From Coprinellus micaceus (taxonomy: Eukaryota; Basidiomycota; Agaricomycetes; Agaricales; Psathyrellaceae): DNA of 64,000 nucleotides. Below, in pieces: positions 24,112-34,107 of the stretch; positions within the stretch are counted from its first letter, which is position 1; every line of letters starts with the position of its first letter. The notes under the pieces are model-generated. The model did not search any database. It was not told the origin of the DNA and was given only the letters and a program-made list of their open reading frames with translations. Both the position numbers and the translations under genes were made by a program. The stretch lies in assembly GCA_951394405.1 (NCBI GenBank), contig OX596337.1:3162001-3226000 (forward strand). The letters are read 5' to 3'.

Positions 24112-27100
24112 CTAACCCGTATCCCCATCTTTGGCTCCAGGCGTTGACGGTGTGACGGTGGATTTCTGAGGTGCCAGGTTTCTAAGCCACGATGCACCCC
24201 CTACCTTCACTTTCCACAACCTGTTAAGAGGCGGATCATCCCCGGTCTTCGCCGCTTCTGCTTTTCCCTTCAAAGAGGCTGAAGTTTCCTGCGTCGATGT
24301 GTTCGAGGCAGCAGTCGGGTTTTTGCTCTCACCACTTGACGGCGCGAGTTTCGACTCCGCGGCCGTTGTCTTTTTGGACTTACGCAACCTCTCCAGACCA
24401 TCTTCTTCGTCGTCGTCCTGGTCCCTCGGCCGCTTCGAACCGAGCCGTAGGGGTATCGACAAGCCAGCCGATGCCAGTTGCGTGAGGTGCTGCAATGTTG
24501 ACTGGGTAGCCGACGTCGGGGAGGGTAAGACGGAGGTAGACGCAGCTTGTCTTGACGCGGCAGGGGCACCCGAACCAGGGGTCGGAGGGGATACGAGGGA
24601 TTCGAGAAGACGATCCTCATCGTCTTCTGCTTCTGGGGGTTGTGAAGGGGTAGCGGTCGTAGATGATGAAGGGAAAAGTTCGGGGGATGGTTCAAGGGTG
24701 ATGTTTGACACTGTTGCATTCGCATCGTCGCTCGAAGGAGCGTCCTCTTCGTCGTCGTCGTCGTAATCGAGCAGGGAGCCTAGCGAAGGCTGTTTTTGCA
24801 CCGGCCGACTTGGAGTTTGGGAACGGACATGGTTCCGTTTCCGCCTCGCCTTGATACCGCTGATAGGTGGGATCGACAGAAGGGGAGAGGGCGTCCGTAC
24901 CCATTGAGGATTGATGATAATGGACCCGGTCTCCTCGTCCTCCTCGTCGCCATTCCAGTAATCTTCCTCTTCGAGATCGGTCATACCTCGGCTCGGACCT
25001 GCCCATGCACGCGGATCAACAGTCCTGTCCGCCTTGGGGCTGTCTGGTGGTGGGGGTTGACAATTGATTTCGTATCGTTTGATGAAGAGCTCGAACCGCT
25101 GGCCGCCCAGCGGCGTCCGGGCCAGCTTGCGAATTAGATCCTCGTGGTGCGTCATACAGAACTTGATGAGTTCCTTTATGTTGTCCTGTAAACCTTATTA
25201 GAGTGCTTCCTTGATCCTCAAACGGGGAATGAACTAACCCGCCGCATAGAGTCGAACAGTTCTTGACATGAACAACTGAGCAAGTTGTCTCGTCGTGACT
25301 CTTGCAGTGTGAGCTGGAGGATTGGTCGGAACACATCAAACTTGCACATCACGTTGGTGGCGACAGGGTTATTCTGCCTGAGCAGGAAACGGAATATCCG
25401 GAACGCAGCTGTAAGGGGTATCAATAACCTAATTTCGAGACCCCGAGTTAAGTGGAGGGCTTACAGTGACGTAGGTGCTTGTCTTTAGCTTTGAGCAAAC
25501 TGGCGATGCGACCGAGGATATTCGAAGAGATGCAGAAGAGATGGCTTCGGAAGCCGTGCTGAGCGATGAAGGAGTGGAAAAGGTCGGAAAGATATGTGAA
25601 GCGGTTGGCTTCCTCGCGGTACAAAGGCAAAATGGGTTCTAAGAAACCGACGTCAGCTCACCAACATACGGAACATCGTCCCGTACGCACCTTTGACATT
25701 CTTCCATTCCGGAAGATCCATGAGCGGCTTGAATAGCACGGTGATGCAGTTCCTATAAAAATAATCCAAGAACCTCTCCGTCTCGCCCTCTCTCCGAGCC
25801 ATAGGACCTTTCGGCGGTGTGCTTACCACAGGAGAGCCGTCCGAACCTCCGGCTCCTCCAGGTGTCGGTCCGCCGATATCAGGCGGCACTTCCAACCACG
25901 TCTTCAACGCGTCTCCAACCTGGCTCTGAACCGCCAAATCCTTCGTCGTCGCCATGATCCTGCACATCGCGTCCAATAGAGTTTCCCCCTTAGTATCCGC
26001 AAACTTCTTCTGCAGTTTCTTCTCCTTTACGATCGCATCAACATGCTTATTCACATGCGACCGCACGCCGTTGAGGTCATGGTCCAGAAGCGCGGATAGA
26101 ACCTCGCCACCGGCGCTTATCATCGATTTGTTGGACTCGTCCTTGTCAGATAGGGAGATGGCCCACTGCACGACGAACACGACGCCCCGGTCCACGAGGC
26201 TGCGGAAGAGTGATAGACGCGCTGGTAGCTGCACGTTCTTGCCCATCACACAGAGCTGCTGCAGTAGGATGATAACCTCCCTCCGAAGGTTGATTTCCGA
26301 CTCGCTTAGATCGTGGCGCGGCATAAACGAGTAGTGCTGCTGGTAGTACTGCCGAAGTGCCTGGTATGCTTCCGAGCCCTTCGGCGCTATCTTTGACGTG
26401 GACGCCGAGCTCGTCACAGTAGTCGAGGAGGATGGGCCGTCGTTTTCCGACTTGGGGTCGACGTCCATGTCGTCATCTCGTTCGTCGGAGCCGCCGTTGA
26501 GGCTGATGATGATTTGATTCGGGGGTAGGTTGGCCGGGTGCTGCTGAGGCGGAGGCGGTTGTCTGAGGTTGTCCAGGAAGATACCCTCGTCAACAAACAG
26601 GCTGACCAGGTCGCGTAGGAAATTTTGGTCGTGTTGGACGTGAGAGATGATGTCGATTTGGTTGAAGAGGATACAAGAGTTGATGACGTTGAAGGTGGAA
26701 TCGTCGATGGCGCGGGCTAGTACAACATCTTTGAGGAACTGGAGTCGGTAGGCGTTGTGAACCTTGCGTTGAATAGAGGCATCGCGGATGGGGATAGGTT
26801 GGTGGAACTGGGATTGGTCGATGAGGAACTCGCGGTAATTGGCTTTGTGGTCTGGAAAGTCGGGATCGTCTGGAAATAGACTATGTTAGGGCAATTCCAG
26901 GGGGGTTGGAGCACACGATTGCTTACACTCAAGGATGCCGACAACACCGTAAAACAGATCGTCATCCATGATATGCTCGTACATCGCGTGATCGTTCAAC
27001 ATGACTATAAACAGAGTTAGTACTCGAAACGCGGAAAGCTTGTTGGACATACGGATAGTTTGCATCAGACTGCACAGGGCGTGAAGGTTCTCCAGGCTTT

Positions 27101-28336
27101 CTAGCTCTTCCGCGGTGCGCATGACGTCGATTAGTGACTTGATGTAGCTCTAAAATTCAAGGTGGCAACAAGGCGGTTCAAGTCAGTAGCTATTATAGGT
27201 GTGCGAGTCAGATATCGCGCCATGAAGCTTGAGGCTTACCTCGTGTTGGATGTATTCGCATATGCGTTCTTTCATGAGTGCCGTTCGCGTGAGGACCTTG
27301 ATCGCTCTCTCAATTTCACCAATGACTCCGAGCTGTGGTTGGGGGAGGTGGCCTGAGCGAAGGATGCTTGCTGTTGTGACGGAGGTGTCAGGACCAAGCA
27401 GAGGGGATGAGGCCACACTCGACAAGTTATCTGGTGGGTGTCAGTGGGTATGCATATCGAGTAGCTAAAGCACCACGAACCTGTTGAATTCATGTGCCTC
27501 TGAACCTCAAGAATGAACTGCCAGACTTCCAAACATCCTTCCGGGTCTTGGAAACTGAGCGCATAGTCAACGCCGTCCGGTTCGGTCCACACAATTAAGG
27601 TGTCTGTTGGTAGGGTTAAGGGTCTTCGGAGTACATACGAGAGGAATGGGACTGGCCTTGCTGACGTTGGTAGACATCATTGGAGCGAATGGTAGTTGAG
27701 AGGACTATGTCGTTGTAGTTGCGTTCGGACCTGGCGACGAGCAGGGCTTCGTTGGTCTCCTCGGAGAACTGGCCGAAGCAGAATGCAGTGCCCTGGTCTT
27801 CCCATTTTGCGCCGACGAGCTCGTAGACCTGCAAGGAGAATGGTTGGCCGTCAGGCTGGCATGTTCGGGGGAGCACTCGCCTTTACGCGTTTGAGCTCAT
27901 GGTCACTGTTGTCGCCCATCCATTCCTCACCGCTGTCGGCCATACCGCCGTTCCCCTCGCCTGGTCCCATGTACCCGCCCTGTGCATGCTCGAGCAACTC
28001 AATATGACCTCCGTTCACATGGTCCAACGACACCTCGCCCTCCTCCTTGATTGCTGGTTGTGGGCCAATCTCGGGCTCGGTGCCTGCGTCTTTGTCCCCC
28101 TGCTCTGCCACCTGCTCGACGACCATGTCGGTCGCTGCCACCTCCCCATCCGCCATGGTTACCTGCTGTGCAGTGTCGTCCGTGGGTGTGTCGGAGGGCT
28201 GATCAGAAGTCGGTGGTGTCGTGTCGGGCGATACATGTGATGGGGTCGGGGGTTCTGTGGTGGGCAGGAAGAGGGTGTCGTCGGCTGGGGGGATGGTAGC
28301 TAGTGTGTTTGGGGGTTCGTCGGCTGGCAAATTCAT
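24112..28336 (-). CDS. PSY2: Protein phosphatase 4 regulatory subunit 3
   Basis: Ten exons (28336-27881, 27828-27657, 27603-27481, 27430-27240, 27149-27053, 27004-26927, 26869-25691, 25638-25465, 25408-25239, 25185-24112) encode about 1237 aa. Psy2 targets the PP4 phosphatase Pph3 to substrates such as phosphorylated Rad53 and gamma-H2A after DNA damage. An acidic, proline-rich leader of 150 residues precedes the EVH1-like domain: KRVKVYELVG, WEDQGTAFCFG, TLIVWTEPDG and EVWQFILEVQ. The SMK-1 helical domain follows, with MYEHIMDDDLFYGVVGILE, YDDPDF-like and NYREFL segments and HSAFRIFRFLLRQNNPVATN. The C-terminus is acidic with a KRPRDQDDD-type basic/acidic patch. Introns 1 and 2 appear to use GC donors. 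Start chosen as the first ATG of the long exon's coding-like part. Confidence 0.93.
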
Positions 28337-28639
28337 AGCCAAGAGGACGGATGGTGGAAGGGGAGATCGGCGCAAAAATGAACTGTTCAGTGATCGTGGG
28401 TACTTTTGGCGCTGCCAGAGCTGAGCCGGGCCGGGGAGCGTCCGTCCGCAGAGAGATTCGAGGTCGTCGTCGACGTCGCACACGACGAGCAGGGGCCTTT
28501 TCAACGGAGACAAGGGCCTCTACCGCGTGTTTTGCGGACAGCGGAGATGAACCTCAATGGCGCAGGCACTGATGACTAATCAGAAAAACCGCGGCCAACT
28601 ATGACGAGGTCCTTTCCTCCGCTCACTCACCCATCCACC
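28337..28639. promoter_or_regulatory. Divergent promoter, PSY2 / TOM20-SET
   Basis: A 303-bp gap between outward-facing ATGs. The TOM20 side ends in a Kozak-like CCACC immediately before ATG. No specific factor sites are claimed. Confidence 0.5.
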
Positions 28640-29398
28640 ATGGCCTCAAAATCTGCCCTCGCCGTCGCCGCCGTCGTGGCCACCGGCGCCCTCGCCTATG
28701 CAGTCTACTTTGACTACAAGCGCAGGAACGACGTCGAGTTCAGGCGCAAACTCAGTGAGCACCCCACTTCCACTCCTTTTCTCTCGCCACGTCCTGACTC
28801 GTCCCGCAGAGAAGGAGAGGAAGCGCGTCAACAAGAGTGCCGAGCAGACCCAGAAGGAGGAGGCCGCCCCAGCCACCGTCGACACCGACACTCTGCGCGA
28901 GGCCCTCAAGGCTCTCAAGACCGAGCCCCCAGTGCCCATGGAGGAGCGGGAACAGTACTTTATGAGCCAGATCAGCATGGGTGAGCAGTTGGCTGCCCAA
29001 GGTACGTTTTCTGCCCAGGTCTTTCGTCTTTTGGAGTGGTAACTGACGCGACACGTCGACAGGCCCCACCTTCTACGTTCCCGCTGCCATGGCCTTCTTC
29101 CGAGCCCTCCGAATCTACCCTGCACCCGCCGAGTTGATTGGTATCTACCAGAGCACCGTTCACCCGCCCGTCTTCAAGGTACGTGCGCTTCTTCACGTCC
29201 ATAGCGTTGTCCTGACCACCTCTGCAGCTTGTTATTGAAATGACCAACATGGACGTGAGTTCAGCTTCCTCGCCTGCTGCCGGACCTGGTGCCGCCCTGG
29301 ACGACTCTTTGGACGACGTCAGCCCAGTACGGGGTCCCCCCTCTGAGGCGAGCTCCCAAGAGTGGGACAAGGTCACCGACCCAGGCGCCCAAGCCTAA
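28640..29398 (+). CDS. TOM20: TOM20, short isoform (mitochondrial import receptor)
   Basis: Exons 28640-28754, 28810-29001, 29063-29178 and 29228-29398 give 197 aa, the normal size for fungal Tom20. The receptor sits in the mitochondrial outer membrane and binds presequences. An N-terminal membrane anchor (ALAVAAVVATGALAYAVYF) is followed by DYKRRNDVEFRRKL, a basic linker with glutamates, then the receptor core YFMSQISMGEQLA, FYVPAAMAFFRALRIYP and ELIGIYQSTVHPPVFKLVIE. This isoform ends by reading through the donor at 29255 into 47 further residues of acidic, coding-like sequence (SEASSQEWDKVTDPG). The same donor can instead be spliced to the SET region downstream. Which product dominates cannot be told from sequence. 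Confidence 0.85.
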
Positions 29399-31547
29399 TC
29401 CCAAAAGCATCTACCACCCCACTCCCAGACATTGTATAGAGGCGCACGTTAATATCTACCCTATCTGCCGGTTGCTCCTTGTGTTCTGTCCCGCTTTGCT
29501 CTCGTCATTCGCACACCAATCTAATACACATCTTCTCCCTTGTATTATATGCACACCCCGCTTCACATTGACAGGTCACTGAAAGAGTTCGAGGTGAGTT
29601 GGGCTCTACAGTTGCGACGTCATCGGGGTACTCAAGTTGTTCCATTTCCACTGCACTGTAGGGTACTACGATGTCTTCCCGCCCAAGTCGATGAACGTCG
29701 AGATCGTCCCGCAAGAGTCTAAGAGCATGGTCGGTGTCCGCCAAGCCGTTGTTGTGACCAGAGACATTGCCGTTGGCGAAGTCATCTACGAGGTATGTCG
29801 AGTGTTGGACTATGACGCGCCACACTGACAAATCTGTATAGGAAAACCCCGTCGTTGCTGTCCTCGACCAGGACCTCCAACTCGCTGGTACCCACTGCAC
29901 CCACTGTCTCCGCGTGATCGAGTCTGGCAAAGCTGTTCAATCCGAAGACTCTTCTCGCGTTCTTCCCTCTGCTTACTGCTCCGAAGCCTGCCTCAAAAAA
30001 TCAAAGCAACAGTCCCAAGGCATCCTTTTCACCCTCGAAAACCCCCTCCCCGATGCCCTCATGGCCGGCCCCACCCCCGCTGACATGACCGAGAAGCGGA
30101 AGGAAGCCCAAACAGCATTCGTCGACGGCCACAAAGGCGAACTCCGCAACGTTCCCATGCTCACTGCGCGCTTCATCGCGCGCCAGGTGGCCGCTGAAAC
30201 CAAGAAGCTCCTCGCCGCTACGGCTCTGTCGGCCAAGGACTCCGACGACACCTCTGGCGACTTTACGGATGCCGTGACTGGGGATTACACTTTGGCTGAT
30301 CATACGGAGAGGTTCAGGTTTACCGAGGTCACTCCCCCCGAGCATGACTTGCAGCTGGTGACCTCATTGTTGTCTGCTACTTTGCCTGGTCTGGAGGAAT
30401 TTACCACTGCCGAGAGGTATTCTGCCATGGGGGGCAAGATCCTCTACAACGCTTATGGAGTCTGCTTTGACGGTGGTCGTGATGACAAGGTACGTGAAAT
30501 CTGTGTCGCACATACCTGAATCCAGTCTGACGCTATACTTAGCCTGTGCCTACCCGCCCTGAGGACCTCGAGCGCACCCGCACCCCGTTCGGCACCAGCC
30601 GCCAAATTGGAAGCGCCGTCTACACCCTCTCCTCCTACCTCACTCACTCCTGCGACCCCTCCGCTCGCATTGTCTTCACCTCCGGCACCACCGCGCTCTC
30701 CGTCATCGCCACCCGCCCGCTCAAGAAGGGCGACGTCGTCACCGTCGCGTTCGTCGATGTCACACAGCAAGCCGACGAGTCTGTCTATGAGGCGAGGAGG
30801 CGCAGGAGGTTCGAGTTGGCGAGGGGATGGAAGTTTGCGTGTGGGTGCGAGAGGTGTGCGGAGGAGAACGCTTTCACTGGAGCTGAGGGAAAGAAAGAGG
30901 AGGAGTTGCCGATCTCGGACGAGGCCAAGGTCGATGAGGCGGTCAGGAACTACGAGTTGAATCTTCCTAGGAAGCATGAACCCGAACCCGAACCTGGAAC
31001 TGGGCCCGTCCCTGCCGTTGAGAAGATCGAGGAGAAGTTGGAGCAGGCTATCGAGGAGAAGGTGGAGGAGAAGATTGAGGAGAAGCTCGAGGATGCGGCG
31101 GAGGTTGAGACTTCGGAGGCAGCTACTAGTCCGGCAGTGGTCGACGCTGCAGTTGAGGCTGCCGTTGTAGAGGCCGTCCGAGAGGCTGTCGAGGAGGCCA
31201 TCCAAGAAATCGTCGAGGAGACCGCCGCTGCTCTTATTGCGGATACCCTCGGGGAAGCGGGTTCCACTCATATTGCTGCGGAAGTTGTGGAGGAAGCACA
31301 GGCGGTCGAGGAAGCGGCCGTCGACGCGGTTTCTAAGTCTGAAGAGGTTCAGGCGGAGGAAGCGAAGATTGTCGAGAGGGTCGAGGAGGAGATTCTGGCA
31401 GAAGAGAAGGCTGCTGAAGAGGTCGCTGGAGAAGTGGAGATCAGCGGAGAAACCCTCCCTATTGAAGAGAAGGTTGTGGAGGTCACAGAGGTGACCGAAG
31501 AGCAGGTCGAGGAACAGGTCGACGCGCCTGCTGCTGAGCAACACTGA
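28640..31547 (+). CDS. TOM20-SET fusion protein, long isoform, 750 aa
   Basis: Exons 28640-28754, 28810-29001, 29063-29178, 29228-29254, 29575-29593, 29662-29792, 29842-30489 and 30543-31547 join without a phase break. After the TOM20 core (MTNMD)come VTERVRGYYDVFPPKSMNV and a SET region. That region has GVRQAVVVTRDIAVGEVIYE at its start, MYND-like cysteines (HCTHC, YCSEAC), and the SET core YLTHSCDPSARIVF. It then has KKGDVVTVAFVD and a post-SET CGCERC. The last 190 residues are a Glu/Ala/Val-rich, probably helical tail. The SET part has no ATG of its own upstream of the VTERVR exon, because TGA closes that frame directly before the acceptor. A substrate is unknown. A methyltransferase anchored on the mitochondrial surface is inference. 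Confidence 0.75.
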
Positions 31548-31890
31548 GCAGCCCCTCCTCGTTATATTTTCCTCTTCAAAAGTAACCAGCCTCCAATCAG
31601 GCTTTCCGCCCGATCCTCGCAACACTCGGTATCATTCCATCTATGTAGATATCATTATCTTCCTATCTTATGGACCCGATTCATCGCATAGACTTACACA
31701 CGTATCGACCCTGCTTCGCTTTTCACTAATAGTCACACTCTTTTGCACGTACTGAATATCACTTGCATTTGTCTTGTACTTATATCCAAGCAATCCTGGA
31801 CTGCCCGGCGATTTGCTTCCGTCCTGATCTGATTGATTGGCGAAGCGACGTGTGGGCGCTTACCTCCCTTCATTACCCACCACCCTCCTG
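31151..31890 (+). repeat. Source copy of a segmental duplication (3' end of TOM20-SET gene)
   Basis: The last 400 bp of coding sequence plus the 3' UTR and flank are repeated in direct orientation at 33389-34107. Shared strings include gaagcgggttccactcat, gaggaagcgaagattgtcga and atcttatggacccg. Similarity extends past the stop codon into the 3' flank, so this is a DNA duplication and not a retrocopy of the coding part alone. Confidence 0.93.
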
Positions 31891-33388
31891 ATATCTGAGT
31901 GACTTCGTTGGTATGGCTAGGTGGCTTTCATCCCCGCCGACCAACTGACGAGACCTTCCTTAGCCCACATGTTTACAGTTGGAGCGGCCGCAGCGGAGAG
32001 CAGGAACAATGTGTGGTGTATATTACGGCAACAAGATACTGTTCCCAGACATCAAATATGTCCGCAAAGTGGTCAGCCGCTTGTCAGTTTCCGCCGAAAT
32101 ACCACGCCAGGAGTTTGGGAATTGGGATACCCTCAGCTGGGAAGGGATTGTGTGGTGGGCACCATCTCGTTCCTCTTGACTGGTGGGACGATCAAGTGAA
32201 TGTCTGATACTTGGGTGATTAGGGTCAACTCCTTGTCTGGTCAGCACTCAGACTTGAATTGGATGGTTTGTTACCTCACAATTGGTTGGATAGTGCGGTT
32301 GTATGTCTGAGGTCCTCCAAAACAACAGCCTGTTAAGGTACCTTGCAGCGCAGGTGAAGGGGGTTCAAAAAGCATCTATGTCATTGACAATTGCATGTGT
32401 AGCCCACTATGTATATGACTGAGTAATATAACCCTCAGGCCTCAGTCAGTGAACAGAATTGGACAAGTGTCACATTATGTTGTAAAATTTGTATGTAGCC
32501 CACTATGTATATGACCAAGTAGTAGAACCAGGAACCCTTGGTTGGTGAACTGAATCTGGACAAGCATTGCATTATGTTGTAAAAAGGTATGCCTCTCTTG
32601 AACCAAAGAGAAACCTATCATTCTATGCCCCCAGGTAGCAGTAGGTGGGAATCAGGTTTTGTGAAACTACAACATTGCGCACAGCTGGCATATTATTTCT
32701 TTGCATATCTGAGCATCTTGTTCCCATTCCTGAGCAGTGCAATCAGCAAAGCGAAGAGAGATCAAATGGCCCTGAATAAATACCTTTTGCTCTGGCCGGC
32801 CTAAATGTGCCCATGCTTGTCTGAAGCGAGACCGCCGATTGGGTCGCCCCTTTGAATTGGCGGGTGTCAAAAACTCCCAATGATCACGATATAATTCCCT
32901 ATTCGAGGCGTCTTAGCGTGGTATTAGCGCTGAGCAAAGCCACTTACCGGCCAGCTTTATATGTAATCGAGGTATTTCTTTGAGGGACCCGGCTGAGCGG
33001 CATCGTGTTTGACCCTCACATGATCGACGAGGGTGGGAATACTCTTTTCCCCCTTATTGCATCCCTGAAGGCCCGTTCTGAGTGACTATCTGCGCGTTGG
33101 GTCAAAGGGAACACACACGGGTACTGTGCTGCTCGTGGAGGGGGCGGCGCTTGTAGAAGGAGCGGTGCCCGTCGTCCCTTTCCCTTCGTAAAGCATGCTT
33201 CTGGGGGGACGGAGACTCGAGAGAGATTCAGGACTATACCCGAGAGAGGTTAAAGAGGGCACAAGGCGCAAGATACGGGGAAGATGGCAGGCGGGGCCTT
33301 ATATGCAATTGCTAGTGGGGGCCTAAACAGTAGCAAGCAGCGGATCGAAGCCCGGGATCTCGGGCTTCCGGACCCCGGCCGCACGGTC
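31891..33388. other. Repeat-like interval between the duplicated copies
   Basis: No gene is supported. The stretch holds a 96-bp tandem duplication (32398-32589). It also has a minus-strand open segment at 32667-32870 with charged, tryptophan-containing text (RFRQAWAHLGRPEQK) that could be a transposase relic. The edge near 33330-33388 is GC-rich and abruptly different. Probably decayed transposon sequence. Confidence 0.45.
32398..32589 (+). repeat. 96-bp tandem duplication, LTR-like sequence
   Basis: Two copies start with tgtagcccactatgtatatg at 32398 and 32494. Each ends near cattatgttgtaaaa, with internal divergence. The TGT start, TATA-like centre and AT-rich end resemble part of a fungal LTR, but no terminal ACA, target duplication or internal retrotransposon genes were found. 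Confidence 0.7.
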
Positions 33389-34107
33389 AGTTGCAGAGGT
33401 CGTCCAAGAGCCTGTCGAGGAGGTCATTCAGGAAATTGTCGAGATCGCCGCTGCGGCTATTATTGAGGATATCCTCGAGAAAGCGGGTTCCACTCATACT
33501 GCTGCGGGAGTTGTGGAGGAGGCACGGGCGGTCAAAGAAGCGGCCGTCGACACAGTTCCCAAGTCTGTAGAGGTGCGGGCTGAGGAAGCGAAGATTGTCG
33601 AGAGGGTCAAGGAGGAGATCCTGGCAGAAGGGAAGGTTGCTGAAGACGTCAGCGGAGAAACCCTTGCTGTCGAAGAGAAGGCTGTGGATGAAGTCAAGGT
33701 GACAGAAGAGCAACTGGAGGAGAAGGCTGATGCGCCTGTTGCCGAGCAACACCGAGGAGCACCTCGTTATGGTTCCCCATTCACCAAAAGTAACCATCCT
33801 CCAATCGGGCATTTCGCCCGACCCTTCTTCCCATCCTCCACACCGCTCGGTAGCATTTCAAGTTCATCTAGATATCATTATCTTCCTATCTTATGGACCC
33901 GGTGCATCGCATAGACTTACACCCATATCAACCCTGCTTCACTTCTGGTAGTCACACTCATTTCTGCATAGTATCACTTGCATTCGTCTTGCACATCCAA
34001 GCATGGGCCACTTGGCAACTTTTTGCTTCCGTCCTGATCTCATTGATTGGCGAAATCAAATTGGGTGCATGGGCGCTTATTTCCCCTCACTGTCCACCAT
34101 CCTCTGA
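33389..34107 (+). pseudogene. Truncated duplicate of the TOM20-SET 3' end
   Basis: A direct-orientation copy of 31151-31890 carrying only the Glu-rich tail, the 3' UTR and flank. Compared with the source there is an 18-nt in-frame deletion (the AGEVEI-like codons are missing). The stop codon is changed from TGA to CGA, so the frame now runs on to 33914 through former 3' UTR. The TOM20 and SET parts are absent and no ATG opens the frame; only a GTG at 33513 would. The frame stays open, upstream to a stop near 33325, despite numerous substitutions. It is therefore described as a 5'-truncated pseudogene. Expression of a small Glu-rich protein from a chimeric upstream exon cannot be excluded. Confidence 0.85.

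Noticed and set aside
27604..27638. 35-nt GT-AG intron for PSY2 intron 2
   Set aside because: Shorter than every other intron here, and it inserts six residues into a conserved strand. The GC donor 18 nt upstream gives normal length and the conserved sequence, although the point remains to be proven.
29228..29398. TOM20 as a wholly separate gene from the SET gene
   Set aside because: The first SET exon has no start codon and only joins in phase to TOM20. A TOM20-only product is kept as an isoform and not as a separate locus.
30453..31625. 390-codon minus-strand ORF opposite the TOM20-SET tail
   Set aside because: It mirrors a Glu/Val/Ala-rich coding tail, whose complement is naturally stop-poor and Leu/Ser/Phe-rich. 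There are no splice sites or domains of its own.
32398..32589. Tandem repeat considered as a complete LTR retrotransposon
   Set aside because: Copies are only 96 bp apart, with no gag/pol between or beside them and no target duplication.
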